A stretch of DNA of 64,000 bases, taken from contig NZ_CP012643.1 in the NCBI RefSeq assembly GCF_001310085.1, positions 3,850,001 to 3,914,000 of the forward strand, given 5' to 3'. The notes under the pieces were generated by a model. It was not told where the DNA came from. It was given only the letters and a program-made list of their open reading frames with translations, and searched no databases. The position numbers were made by a program, and so were the translations under genes. Positions 1 through 11,098 of this stretch are shown here, in pieces. How positions within the stretch are numbered: the stretch's first letter is position 1; each line of letters starts with the position of its first letter. Source of the DNA: Rufibacter tibetensis (GTDB lineage Bacteria > Bacteroidota > Bacteroidia > Cytophagales > Hymenobacteraceae).

Positions 1-2430
<2,430 letters not shown>

Positions 2431-2540
2431 CCGCCACCAAAAAGGCGCGTACCCTGGTGTTCTCTCTTTTCCCAAGTATATCAAAGCACCCCCCGACATC
2501 ATTGACACTCGCCCCCGAAAGGGAGGAGAAACGGAAAATA

Positions 2541-2650
<110 letters not shown>

Positions 2651-2658
2651 CCCACCTA

Positions 2659-2694
2659 AACAGCCCACCCCTCTAGAAGAGACGGTGGGCTGTT
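2659..2694 (+). terminator. rRNA operon terminator hairpin
   Basis: Arms AACAGCCCACC (2659-2669) and GGTGGGCTGTT (2684-2694) are perfectly complementary over 11 bp, with a 14-nt loop, just after 5S. The T-tract is weak, but position and stem support termination of the rrn transcript. Confidence 0.8.
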
Positions 2695-2881
2695 CGCGTT
2701 TACAGGTATGTGAGATGGGGGAAATAAGGTGAAATATGGTGGGATGGAAGGCTACTTTGTATATTTTTTTAATCATTAGTGGGGTAGCTAATTCCTATTC
2801 CAACGTTTTATTTCTCCTTTCATAAAGAATGCGTGGGACTGTAAAGTCTTTTTAAGTTCAGATTAAGGAAAAATTAACAAT

Positions 2882-2923
2882 AAAAAGGGGAGCTACTTCA
2901 TAATTGAAGTAGCTCCCCTTTTT
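2882..2923. terminator. Long symmetric hairpin, orphan terminator
   Basis: Arms at 2882-2900 and 2905-2923 are perfectly complementary over 19 bp with a 4-nt loop. They carry an A5 tract on one side and a T5 tract on the other, so the hairpin can work in both directions. No gene lies between it and the 5S terminator, so it is either a back-up rrn terminator or the end of a small RNA from the AT-rich 2700-2880 stretch. I see no coding potential in 2700-2997. Confidence 0.7.
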
Positions 2924-2997
2924 GTCTTCAGTCCCTTTTACATCCGATTTGGAATCTGTTCACTCTGTAGTAAATTGGGCCAGATGTGGAAAGTAAG

Positions 2998-3177
2998 CTT
3001 AACTATGAATACCTCATCAGTCTTATTCAGCAACTTTCCCCCGCTTCTAAACCAGTGTTCAACCTTTATGTGATAGATGGTTACACCCATTAAGAAGTAG
3101 CTGTGTTGCTAGGAATATCTTTTGGTACTTCTAAATCTATCCTCTCCAAGGCTCTGCAAATCTGGGAGAAATTTTAA
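2998..3177 (+). pseudogene. ECF sigma-70 factor relic (region 4)
   Basis: Reading 2998 onward gives the C-terminal part of an ECF sigma factor. It has QQLSPASKPVFNLYVIDGYT followed by a helix-turn-helix like region 4.2 (VAVLLGISFGTSKSILSKAL). A TAA at 3091-3093 interrupts the frame at the residue that is normally K of H-K/R-E, and the frame then resumes unchanged to a stop at 3175. Region 2 and the N-terminus are gone. The relic sits directly upstream of a decayed anti-sigma-like gene, the normal order for such pairs in Bacteroidota. It has a nonsense codon and cannot make a sigma factor. Confidence 0.85.
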
Positions 3178-3188
3178 GTAAAACAGAG

Positions 3189-4588
3189 TTGATGAACTGG
3201 AGCAATATATCTGACGAAGAGCTTGATCGTCTGTTTAAGGCATCGGCAGATAACTTCGATCTACCTTTTGTTCAAGAGGCATGGACTGCTATGGACCAGA
3301 AGTTGGAGATGGTGCTTGAGCGCCATAGTTGGTTCAGAAGATTCTTTCCTAATTTCTGCATTCTTGGCTTCGTAACTTTAAATTCTATTTCCCCCATTAC
3401 ATATACTCAAAGCAACCTAACAAGGTAGACTAAGAAATTATCGCTGCAACAGAGGAGCAACAAAAACAATGATAAAATCAGAAGAATAGGCAAGAAATTG
3501 GAATCAATGTTACTCCTAAGCCTAATGTGCCGAGATACACTAGTTCTACTGTAGACAATGATGCTCTTGAACCTGAGATAAATGGGTCTGCAGTCAATAG
3601 AATAGGGGAACAAGAATACTTTCCTGAAAAAGTTGAGAAAAGTGTAGGAGTAAATAGAAGGAGAGGAATACAAAAAGATAAGTTCCTTTTCAAAACACCT
3701 TCGTTGCGAGTAGAAGCTAATTTTGCTAAAACCCCCTTCAGAACTACTAAGGAAAATGAAGCTGGAGATGATATTTCAAAAAAGTATCATGGCAAATTAG
3801 GGGCAGCAGCAGCAGCAGAATAAAAAAACGAAATTATTTCAGAACCTAAGAAAGCCATAGATGAAGCTATTTCGTACATAGATTCTTTTTAGTCAGTTTC
3901 AATGGTTTCACAGACAGATTCTACTAAAATACTTGAGGTTTCAACTAGTTTCCTTTCAAAGGACTCAACTACTCAAGACACTCGATTGAATTCTGAAGAG
4001 AGACCCTAGTTTTTAAGTTTTGTACAAATAGATTGGCAGTAGTCCCGGCTTTGACTACTGTTAAATATAAAGATCCAGAAGGGGTAAGTGAGAATGCAGG
4101 TATTCCAATTGGAGTGCCACTTACCAGAAGATTGAGTTTTGTCACCGGAGTAGTGTGGGCATATAAGAAATATAGTGCTGATTCTGAGAAATACGATTTC
4201 GGGAGTGGAATTGCTTCTACTTCAACATTGAGGCGGCTTGTAAGGTGCTGGATATTCCACTATACCTAAGATACCAAGTGATAGAAGCTGGAAAAATTCG
4301 GTAGCGCTGCAGGCGGGTATTTCCAGGTATGTGATGCTGAATATAAAGTACAGCTCAGGGTATGGAGGCTATTATGGTTACTACTACGAAGTAGACAACA
4401 AAAACCGTCACTGGTTCAAGGTGCAAAATGTGTCTTTGGTTTATACCTGAACCATTTAACCGGCTTTTTCAGTAGGTGTTGAGCCGTTTGTGAAAATACC
4501 TTATTTATGAATATGAGCAGGTAAAGTGAAATTAACTAGTGCAGGAGTGTTTTTCACGGCAGGATATACACTCAAGCTTAAACCATAA
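3189..4588 (+). pseudogene. Anti-sigma-like transmembrane beta-barrel protein, decayed
   Basis: The start (MNWSNISDEELDRLFKASAD) matches the N-terminal cytoplasmic motif of Bacteroidota proteins that pair with an ECF sigma factor and end in an outer-membrane-type barrel. The frame breaks after about 80 codons. Pieces of the low-complexity linker continue at 3527-3823. Barrel strands reappear in other frames: VPLTRRLSFVTGVVWAYKKY at about 4110, then LDIPLYLRYQV and HWFKVQNVSLVYT, and finally VKLTSAGVFFTAGYTLKLKP, ending with a stop at 4586-4588. At least three frameshifts and several stops are needed to join them. Codons are more AT-rich than in neighbouring genes, as expected for a decaying locus. 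Confidence 0.82.
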
Positions 4589-4694
4589 ATGAATCTAGTT
4601 GCTCATCAATGACAGCACGCTTCATTTGTGCTGGGTGGAATGCCATTACTTTTACTCTTTTCAAAATCTAACCTTACACCTAACCTCAAACCTT

Positions 4695-5159
4695 ATGAAA
4701 ACAAATCAAATTTTAACACGTTTGGCCCTTGGCCTTTTTGTTGCCCTGTCATTTGTGATAACCAGTTGCAGCAGCGATGATGATGGTGATCAACCAACAA
4801 ACATCATCAACTTTAAAAATGCAATTATTAGAGGGTCTGAAGAAGTGCCCGCAAATACTTCTACAGCTACTGGTACTTTTACAGGCTCTTACAACCAGGA
4901 CACAAATATCCTGTCCTACACCATCACCTTCTCAGGGGTCAATGTCACCGCTATGCATTTCCATAAAGGAGCTAAGGGAGTTAGTGGGCCAGTAGTCATT
5001 CCAATTGGAACTGCTCCTTACACAAGTCCTATCAATAGCCAAACTCCTGCCTTGACTGATGCACAGGAAGCAGATCTTTTGGCAGGTTTGTGGTATGTGA
5101 ACATCCACAGCGCGCAATTCCCAGCTGGAGAGATTCGGGCGCAAGTGGAACGTCAATAA
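4695..5159 (+). CDS. CHRD domain lipoprotein
   Basis: A 154-residue lipoprotein. The ATG at 4695 is chosen because it gives a clean signal peptide ending in lipobox ITSC (Cys25); an upstream in-frame start at 4599 would only add non-signal residues. Cys25 is followed by SSDDDGD, like the acidic export signal that sends lipoproteins to the cell surface in Bacteroidota. Residues about 38-153 form a CHRD domain: EEVP near its start, then AMHFHKGAKG and GLWYVNIHSAQFPAGEIRAQ. CHRD domains are named from chordin; their bacterial role is unknown. It is the first gene of a same-strand run with a cytochrome, YceI and DUF5777 protein. Confidence 0.88.
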   Translation: MKTNQILTRLALGLFVALSFVITSCSSDDDGDQPTNIINFKNAIIRGSEEVPANTSTATGTFTGSYNQDTNILSYTITFSGVNVTAMHFHKGAKGVSGPVVIPIGTAPYTSPINSQTPALTDAQEADLLAGLWYVNIHSAQFPAGEIRAQVERQ

Positions 5160-5237
5160 AATAGGTGGTTCCTCTTAAACTATCTAAACCCTTGTGATGG
5201 CACATCTCCTCTTTATCATTCTTTAACAGTATATCTT

Positions 5238-5627
5238 ATGAAAAATAGCATATGGTTCTTTTTGACAGTATCCATCTTTTCTGTCTCTGTGGTTTCGGGC
5301 TGTAAAGATGATAAAGAGGAGGAGATTACTCCCACCAACAATCCGCAGCAGCAACAGTGCGATACCAATGCAGTCACCTATTCAAGCACAGTATCAAGCA
5401 TCATTAGCTCTAACTGTCTGTCCTGTCATAGTTCATCCTTGGCACAAGGAGGAGTGGCTCTGGATACTCATACTCGGGTAAAAGCTGTGGCTGATAACGG
5501 AAAACTGATGGGGGTGATCACCCATGCTGCAGGATTCAAGCCTATGCCACTGGGTGGGGCAAAACTTTCTGACTGCAACATTGCAAAAATCAAGAAATGG
5601 GTAGATGCAGGCGCTCCCAATAACTAA
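5238..5627 (+). CDS. Monohaem c-type cytochrome lipoprotein
   Basis: 129 residues. The signal peptide ends in lipobox VSGC (Cys22), and the mature start KDDKEEE is acidic, consistent with surface or outer-membrane placement. A single haem-binding motif CLSCH is at residues 60-64, and Met103 in a PMP context is a plausible second axial ligand. The C-terminal IKKWVDAGAP is typical of small cytochromes related to the planctomycete-type c domain. It starts 78 bases after the CHRD gene and ends 15 bases before the YceI gene, so co-transcription is likely. Electron partners cannot be read from the sequence. Confidence 0.86.
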   Translation: MKNSIWFFLTVSIFSVSVVSGCKDDKEEEITPTNNPQQQQCDTNAVTYSSTVSSIISSNCLSCHSSSLAQGGVALDTHTRVKAVADNGKLMGVITHAAGFKPMPLGGAKLSDCNIAKIKKWVDAGAPNN

Positions 5628-5642
5628 CCAAAGACCACTTTT

Positions 5643-6212
5643 ATGAAACAAGGCTTACTTGTGCTGGGAATAGTTTTGTGGCTTGGGTTGGGACTGGTAG
5701 CGGGGCAGTCAAGGTTTTATACCAAGACTGGCTACATCTCCTTTTTCTCTAAAGCACCTCTGGAAGACATAGAGGCCAGCAACAAACAGGTGGTTTCTTT
5801 TTTGGACGTGAAGTCAGGAGAAATGGCTTTTTCGGTTCCTATGAAGGCTTTTCAATTTAAGAAGTCGCTCATGCAGGAACACTTCAATGAGAACTACGTG
5901 GAGTCAGACAAATACCCCAAAGCTTCTTTCAAGGGGAGGATAATTAACCTGCAGAACGTCAACCTAACTCAGGACCAACTCTACAAAGTGTTGATTGAAG
6001 GAGTGCTGACCATCCATGGAGTTGATAGACCTGTCAGAACAGATGGAACCTTGGAGGTGAAAGGAAAACAGCTGATAGGGAAGTCTACTTTCTCAGTGAC
6101 ACCGCAGGAGTTTAACATTGAAATTCCGTTTCTGGTGAAAGACCACATTGCCAAGCGCATTGACATAACCGTGAATGTAGTGTATGTCCCTTACGTAGAG
6201 AAGAGCCTATGA
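5643..6212 (+). CDS. YceI family periplasmic protein
   Basis: 189 residues with an N-terminal signal peptide (about 1-21). The mature part follows the YceI pattern: a start RFYTKTGYISFFSKAP, a central HFNENYVESDKYPKASFKG, and LTIHGVDRPVRTDGTLEVKG. YceI proteins are lipocalin-like barrels, some of which bind isoprenoid quinones or other amphiphiles. The length is normal for the family. Its stop overlaps the next start by 4 bases (ATGA at 6209-6212), so translation of the barrel gene downstream is probably coupled. Confidence 0.9.
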   Translation: MKQGLLVLGIVLWLGLGLVAGQSRFYTKTGYISFFSKAPLEDIEASNKQVVSFLDVKSGEMAFSVPMKAFQFKKSLMQEHFNENYVESDKYPKASFKGRIINLQNVNLTQDQLYKVLIEGVLTIHGVDRPVRTDGTLEVKGKQLIGKSTFSVTPQEFNIEIPFLVKDHIAKRIDITVNVVYVPYVEKSL

Positions 6213-7111
6213 GAACCTGGAAGATTCTGTTTTTGATGGTTTTTCTCTATGTTGGGGCAAAAACAGATGCTCTTGCGCAAACGGATACTGACCTGCTGAA
6301 GTTAGCCGAAGCCAATGACAGCGTCACGAACGAAGCAGTTTCTGCCACCTTTAAAGCCACCCGCCTGATTAATGGTCACACCGTGGAAACGAACGGAGCA
6401 GGTTCACTACTGTTTCTCATTTCCCATAGGTTTGGCACTCTCAACAGTGGTGCGTACAACTTTTGGGGGCTTGATCAGGCCACTATAAGGCTGGCTTTGG
6501 AATACGGGATAACCAACAGGTTTACAGTGGGGCTGGGAAGAAGCTCTCTAGAAAAAACGTATGACGGATATCTGAAATACAAAGTACTGCAGCAAAAAAA
6601 CACAGGCTCTCCGGTTACTGTGACCGCTTTCACCAGTGTAGCAGTAAAAACAATGGATTGGGCAGATCAGGAGAAAAACTTTGAATTTGCCCATAGGTTA
6701 ACTTACAGCCATCAATTGCTGGTGGCCAGAAAATTTTCCGAAAGGCTGTCCCTGCAAGTAGCACCCACTGTGGTACACCGCAACCTGGTTGAGACCGGTT
6801 TAGGAGAAACCGATGTGTATGCTGTGGGGGCAGGCGGGAGATTTAAAATTACCAAGCGCACCTCCTTCAACGCCGAGTACTTCTACCTTTTGCCCGGCGA
6901 AACTGCCGATGATTTCAAAAACAGTTTATCCTTGGGGGTAGACATTGAAACCGGAGGCCACGTCTTCCAGCTGATGCTGACCAACTCACAGGGAATGATT
7001 GAGAAGTTCTTCATTCCCAGAAACACGGGCGGCTGGTCTACTGGTGACATTTATTTCGGGTTTAACGTGTCACGGGTATTCAACCTTGGCAAGGACCGGC
7101 GTGAATGGTAA
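6209..7111 (+). CDS. DUF5777 family outer-membrane beta-barrel protein
   Basis: 300 residues with a signal peptide of about 23 residues. It then has the DUF5777 signature region VSATFKATRLINGHTVE, SHRFGTLNSGAYNFWGLDQA and YGITNRFTVGLGRSS, followed by alternating barrel strands ending in YFGFNVSRVF. These proteins are predicted outer-membrane barrels of unknown cargo, often found beside cytochrome and YceI genes in Bacteroidota. It is the last gene of the run, overlaps YceI by 4 bases and is followed by a terminator at 7131. Confidence 0.85.
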   Translation: MRTWKILFLMVFLYVGAKTDALAQTDTDLLKLAEANDSVTNEAVSATFKATRLINGHTVETNGAGSLLFLISHRFGTLNSGAYNFWGLDQATIRLALEYGITNRFTVGLGRSSLEKTYDGYLKYKVLQQKNTGSPVTVTAFTSVAVKTMDWADQEKNFEFAHRLTYSHQLLVARKFSERLSLQVAPTVVHRNLVETGLGETDVYAVGAGGRFKITKRTSFNAEYFYLLPGETADDFKNSLSLGVDIETGGHVFQLMLTNSQGMIEKFFIPRNTGGWSTGDIYFGFNVSRVFNLGKDRREW

Positions 7112-7130
7112 TACGTAAGGTGGAACAATG

Positions 7131-7162
7131 AAAAAAGCCCTCGATTTTCGGGGGCTTTTTTT
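7131..7162 (+). terminator. Terminator of CHRD-cytochrome-YceI-DUF5777 operon
   Basis: An A6GCCC arm at 7131-7143 pairs with CGGGGGC plus a T7 run at 7149-7162, with a 5-nt loop. It lies 20 bases after the DUF5777 stop codon. Confidence 0.88.
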
Positions 7163-7526
7163 GTGGGATAACATTAACGCAGAGTATGCTTCATTTTTAA
7201 GCTACTTATATTATTAGGTTTAAAAATGAAGCATGTCAATGGCTGTAAAATTATGTAAAGTATATTTGTGTCTGCTGTAAATACTTACTCCTAAGGAGAT
7301 AGTTCTCATAATAAGGAAGGAATCTCCAAAAGTGAAAACCTACCAATAAGAAAGTAGAAACAGACGCTAGTCGCATATAAGCGAAAGTGGGACATGTAAA
7401 CTTTTGAATGGGGGAGGTATGAAAAATCCTGGCTTTTAAGCCCTCTTTGTACAAAGAGGGCTTAAAAGCCAGGACAGAAACATAGTACTCTACCCTTTAA
7501 AATGAGAATAGCCCTAAATGGAAAAA
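7163..7526. other. Non-coding gap with two inverted repeats
   Basis: No convincing gene is visible. A hairpin has 15-bp arms at 7186-7200 and 7220-7234 (ATGCTTCATTTTTAA and its complement). A 48-bp perfect palindrome at 7427-7474 is listed separately. The gap separates convergent genes. Confidence 0.6.
7427..7474. repeat. 48-bp perfect palindrome without spacer
   Basis: Positions 7427-7450 and 7451-7474 are exact reverse complements. The left arm starts TCCTGGCTTTTAAGCC and the centre is TTGTACAA. No spacer is present. It lies 50 bases beyond the stop of the minus-strand sugar dehydrogenase gene, so it may act as a bidirectional terminator, but it lacks a T-tract on either side. Confidence 0.9.
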
Positions 7527-8789
7527 CTATTGTTGAGGGGTAATTTTCCAGAGTTCTCCGTTAGATTGATCGGTTACAATATAAAGCGCTCCATCTGGTC
7601 CTTGCCGAACGTCTCTGATGCGCTGGCCACGTTCTTTCAACAGGTGCTCTTCTCCGGTTACCTTGCCGTTTTCAATCTTCAGGCGCACCAGGCGCTGGTC
7701 TTTCATGCCACCCACAAAAAGATTTCCTTGCCACTCCGGAAAAGCGGTACCGGTGTAAAACTGCGCGCCAGACGGGGCAATCACCGGGTCCCAGTAGTAT
7801 ACAGGTTGTTCAAAGCCCTCTTTAGCTGTTACTGAATTTGGGACAGGGCTCCCCGAGTACTCTACGCCGTAAGTCACCAGAGGCCAGCCGTAATTTTTGC
7901 CTTTTTCAATTAGGTTTAACTCATCGCCTCCCCGAGGACCCATTTCCACTACCCATAACTTACCCGCAGGATCAAACGCAGCGGCTTGTACGTTCCGGTG
8001 CCCCACTGACCAGATTTCGGGTAAGGTTCCGGCCTGACCAGTGAAGGGATTTCCGGGAGCCGGTGCTCCATCTGTGGTAATCCGAACGATCTTACCCATG
8101 TGGCTGTTCATCTGCTGCGCCTGCGGCCTGATCTCCAGGTCAGAGCGTTCGCCTAAAGTAACATACAGCATATTATCGGGTCCAAACGCCAAACGGGATC
8201 CATAATGCAAAGTGCCGTTATAGGTGGGCAACGCTCTAAAGATAACTCTAACCTGTTCCAGGCTTCTACGGTCAGCTGAAAGTACTCCGCGGGCCACGCT
8301 GGTACCATTCCCGCCTGTACGGGGTTCAGAGAAACTCCAGAAGATGGTTCGGTCAGAAGCGAAGTTCGGACTTAAGGCCACATCCAGTAACCCTCCCTGG
8401 CCTCGGGCATCTACCGCGGGTAAGCCCGTGATGGGCTGTCCTTTGTCACCAGTAGAAGATACAATCAACAAACGGCCAGGCTTTTCTGTCACCAGCAGCG
8501 AACCATCTGGCAAAGGCTCTACTGCCCAAGGCTTTTCTAATCCCCTAGCCAGCACCGTCACGTTCAGTTTAGCGCTAGTTGTGATACCACAGGCCCGGGT
8601 CTGCCCAGCAAAGGCAGGTTTCTGGTCAGGGGCGTTAGCGGTTCTGGTTTCCAGGGGAGTGCAGTTGTTAGGACCCGTAGGAGCAGGGTTTTGGGACGGG
8701 TCCTCCTGAGCGGTTTCTTTATTACTACAACTGGAGGCCATCAAAGCCACAAACACAAAAGAATGCAGAAGGGTGAGGGAAGTACGCAT
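7527..8789 (-). CDS. PQQ-dependent sugar dehydrogenase, lipoprotein
   Basis: 420 residues. The lipobox MASSC places the lipid anchor at Cys21. The body is a six-bladed propeller of the soluble aldose/sorbosone dehydrogenase type: LEKPWAVEPLPDGSLLVTEK at the start of blade one, IWSVGHRNVQAAAFDP in the middle, and EMGPRGGDELNLIEKGKNYG, the conserved segment near the cofactor site. The expected reaction is oxidation of aldoses in the periplasm with PQQ. No PQQ synthesis genes are in the window, so cofactor supply is not shown. It is transcribed convergently with the DUF5777 operon and divergently from the gene at 9013. Confidence 0.9.
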   Translation of the reverse strand: MRTSLTLLHSFVFVALMASSCSNKETAQEDPSQNPAPTGPNNCTPLETRTANAPDQKPAFAGQTRACGITTSAKLNVTVLARGLEKPWAVEPLPDGSLLVTEKPGRLLIVSSTGDKGQPITGLPAVDARGQGGLLDVALSPNFASDRTIFWSFSEPRTGGNGTSVARGVLSADRRSLEQVRVIFRALPTYNGTLHYGSRLAFGPDNMLYVTLGERSDLEIRPQAQQMNSHMGKIVRITTDGAPAPGNPFTGQAGTLPEIWSVGHRNVQAAAFDPAGKLWVVEMGPRGGDELNLIEKGKNYGWPLVTYGVEYSGSPVPNSVTAKEGFEQPVYYWDPVIAPSGAQFYTGTAFPEWQGNLFVGGMKDQRLVRLKIENGKVTGEEHLLKERGQRIRDVRQGPDGALYIVTDQSNGELWKITPQQ

Positions 8790-9012
8790 AGAGTAAATAG
8801 TTATAGAGGGAGACTCATATAGGGTAAGAACCGGCTACATCTCTAAAAGTTAGGAAACAGCAACAGCATTACGTGTTTTTACTTTGTTTTCCTGATTTTA
8901 GTTTGTTTCCAATCCTTTGAGCATCAGGATCGTTACCTTCATGAATTCTTAATAGAATTTGTTCAAGCCTCAGGTGGAGGTTTTCCAGGTGTGCAGCTTC
9001 AACTTTTCAGAA

Positions 9013-9684
9013 ATGGTGGCTTATTTTAAGAAAGGGATTTTTATGGGGTGGACCCTCTGCCTCCTGATTATTGTTAGCACCAATCTTACAGCCTCGGGCC
9101 AAGGAGTAACGGCTGAGGTCTTTGCCGGTACTTCATGGAGTTTGCCTTTGCCCCTGAAAATAGAGCAGCCGGGGGAGCCTACCATCAAATTCAGAGCGCG
9201 CTACAAAACCAAACCCTTCACGGGGTCTCCTTATTATGCGTACCGGGTGGGGTATAACCAATGGACCGCCGAACTGGTCCATCACAAAGTTTACCTGCAG
9301 AACCCTACTTCTGAGGTGGAGCATTTTGAAGTGTCTCACGGGTATAACCTGGCCATGGTAAGCAGAACTGTCCCTTTTACGCAGGCTCCTTCACTTTTCA
9401 GGCTGGGACTAGGGCTGGTGATCGGGCACCCCGAAGGTCGCATCAGGGGGAAGGCCATCAACCCGGTGAAAAGCCTGCTTGGGGGCGGATACCAAATCTC
9501 AGGGGTTTGCCTGCAGGCTGCAGTAGGACCCAAGCTCGGTGTCGCAGAACATTGGTTTTTCAGACCAGAAGCAAAGCTGACTGCAGCCTGGGCTAAGATG
9601 CCCTTAGCCGGGGGCGGCTCCGTCACTGTTCCAAACATTGCCTTCCATACCTTGTTTGGGGTGGGGTACAGGAGGCATCGCTGA
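9013..9684 (+). CDS. Hypothetical secreted barrel-like protein
   Basis: 223 residues from the ATG at 9013; an alternative ATG at 9043 has a purine-rich AAAGGGA just before it and also leaves a signal peptide (CLLIIVSTNLTASGQ). Glycine-rich alternating strands such as GVGPKLG-type turns and an ending in FHTLFGVGYRRHR suggest a small outer-membrane barrel. Segments like SHGYNLAMVSRTVPF and LFRLGLGLVIGHPEGRIRG faintly resemble lipid-A-modifying barrels, but I do not recognise the family. It stands alone between divergent and downstream genes. Confidence 0.6.
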   Translation: MVAYFKKGIFMGWTLCLLIIVSTNLTASGQGVTAEVFAGTSWSLPLPLKIEQPGEPTIKFRARYKTKPFTGSPYYAYRVGYNQWTAELVHHKVYLQNPTSEVEHFEVSHGYNLAMVSRTVPFTQAPSLFRLGLGLVIGHPEGRIRGKAINPVKSLLGGGYQISGVCLQAAVGPKLGVAEHWFFRPEAKLTAAWAKMPLAGGGSVTVPNIAFHTLFGVGYRRHR

Positions 9685-9763
9685 AGGTAAAGTACTTTCC
9701 TCCTGGTAAGTAGATCATTAACCCAAGCCAACCTAAAGCCTGCCGGTGAAGTAAGCTAAGCTA

Positions 9764-10849
9764 GTGGAGAGAATAATACATCTTCTGGAAAAGCTGGGGC
9801 TCACCCTGCAAATTGCTAAGACTGCTTTCGCGGCTGCTTTGTCCTGGTTTGTCGCTTCCAGTTTGCTGCAGTCTGAATACCCTTATTTTGCTGCTGTGGC
9901 AGCCATTATCACGGTGCAGGTCACCGTAGCAGATTCAGTGGATAAAGCCACCCAGCGCATCATTGGCATAATTGGCGGAGTGCTGGTGAGTATGTTGCTG
10001 GGCCACTGGTTCCAGATTGGGGCGGTCTCCATCTTCTTTATTATTCTGATTGGAATGGGCTTGGCTAAAGCCCTCAAGATGAACCCCCAGATCATTTCGC
10101 AAGTAGCCATTAGCTCGCTTTTGGTGCTTGCCTTTGGGCAGACCAAAGAAGGTTACGCTTTTGAGCGAATCATTGAAACGGTGCTGGGCTCCGGCATAGC
10201 GGTGCTAATCAACGCCTTAATTGTTCCCCGTAACGCCCTGCCAGACGTAGAGCTAGGCATTCTGTCTTACAGCCAACTCTCCGCGGCCACTCTCAAAAGC
10301 TTGGCTGCAGTTCTGGATGATCTGGGACCTACCCGTAAAACCGGCCGTTCTGAGGTGGATGCCCTCATCAAAGAAGCCAACCAATGCCGTAAGACCTTTA
10401 GTTTAGCCGAGCAAAGCTTAAAGTACAATCCACTGCTGACGCACAAAAGAACCAGGTTGAGCCGGCTGGCCTATACCATGGAACAGTTGGAAAGCATCAC
10501 CATCCAGGTAAGGGGTATCAGGAGAAGCCTAGCCGATATTCAGCTAAACCAGCACCTAACAACGGAGCAAACCTATCTTCAGAAACTCAAGGTAGCCATG
10601 GAAACCACGGCTGATGCCATCACTGCCTTTGGGTTAGCGTCTATAAACGTTTCAGAGGAAAACCTTCATAGTTTAACTCAAGCCATTCAGCAGGCCCAAG
10701 TAGAGCAGGCACATTGTCTGGACAGCCTCAACAGTATTGGTTCGCTAGCTACCATAAGAGACATTGGGAGCATCCTCACTGATCTGGGGCGAATTGCCTC
10801 GGAAACCCAACCCCAGAAACTGGCTGCAGAAAGTGTTGCCACCTCATAA
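9764..10849 (+). CDS. Aromatic acid exporter / FUSC-like membrane protein
   Basis: 361 residues, GTG start at 9764. The N-terminal 150 residues hold about five to six hydrophobic segments with the family motif YPYFAAVAAIITVQVTVADS followed by ATQRIIGIIGGVLVSMLLG, as in the ArAE/FUSC-like (DUF939) membrane domain. The remaining 200 residues are helical and cytoplasmic, with coiled-coil-like stretches around 190-300. Family members are thought to export aromatic acids or similar compounds; the substrate here is unknown. There is no partner membrane-fusion protein beside it. Confidence 0.82.
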   Translation: MERIIHLLEKLGLTLQIAKTAFAAALSWFVASSLLQSEYPYFAAVAAIITVQVTVADSVDKATQRIIGIIGGVLVSMLLGHWFQIGAVSIFFIILIGMGLAKALKMNPQIISQVAISSLLVLAFGQTKEGYAFERIIETVLGSGIAVLINALIVPRNALPDVELGILSYSQLSAATLKSLAAVLDDLGPTRKTGRSEVDALIKEANQCRKTFSLAEQSLKYNPLLTHKRTRLSRLAYTMEQLESITIQVRGIRRSLADIQLNQHLTTEQTYLQKLKVAMETTADAITAFGLASINVSEENLHSLTQAIQQAQVEQAHCLDSLNSIGSLATIRDIGSILTDLGRIASETQPQKLAAESVATS

Positions 10850-10992
10850 ACCCATAACAAGTTGTACAGCTGTTTTGAGCCTGTTTTCCTGAAAAGGCAA
10901 CGTAAATACCTTTTCTGGTCAATCTTCATATTTAAAGATAAACCTCATTTTTAGAAAGTAGCCCTACTTATTAGGGCAGAAGAGAGGTATCT

Positions 10993-11022
10993 GTCACAGC
11001 TATTGCCGCTTCCGTCACATTT
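10993..11022 (+). promoter_or_regulatory. Possible LytTR-type direct repeat
   Basis: GTCACA occurs at 10993 and again at 11014, 21 bases apart (two helical turns), about 80-105 bases upstream of the serine hydrolase gene. The second copy lies in CGTCACATTT, which also occurs at 12709-12718 upstream of the histidine kinase gene. LytTR regulators typically bind two short direct repeats spaced about 21-22 bp. That this site is bound by the neighbouring regulator is an inference. Confidence 0.4.
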
Positions 11023-11098
11023 AGTTTTTGTCGCAAAAAGCACTGCTTATCCTTGTCCATAATCAGACGGGTTTACCAGGTGTTTAACAAAAACTAGC

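Noticed and set aside
3527-3823. 98-codon frame as an independent gene
   Set aside because: It is the linker part of the decayed anti-sigma-barrel gene, with stops on both sides and low-complexity sequence.
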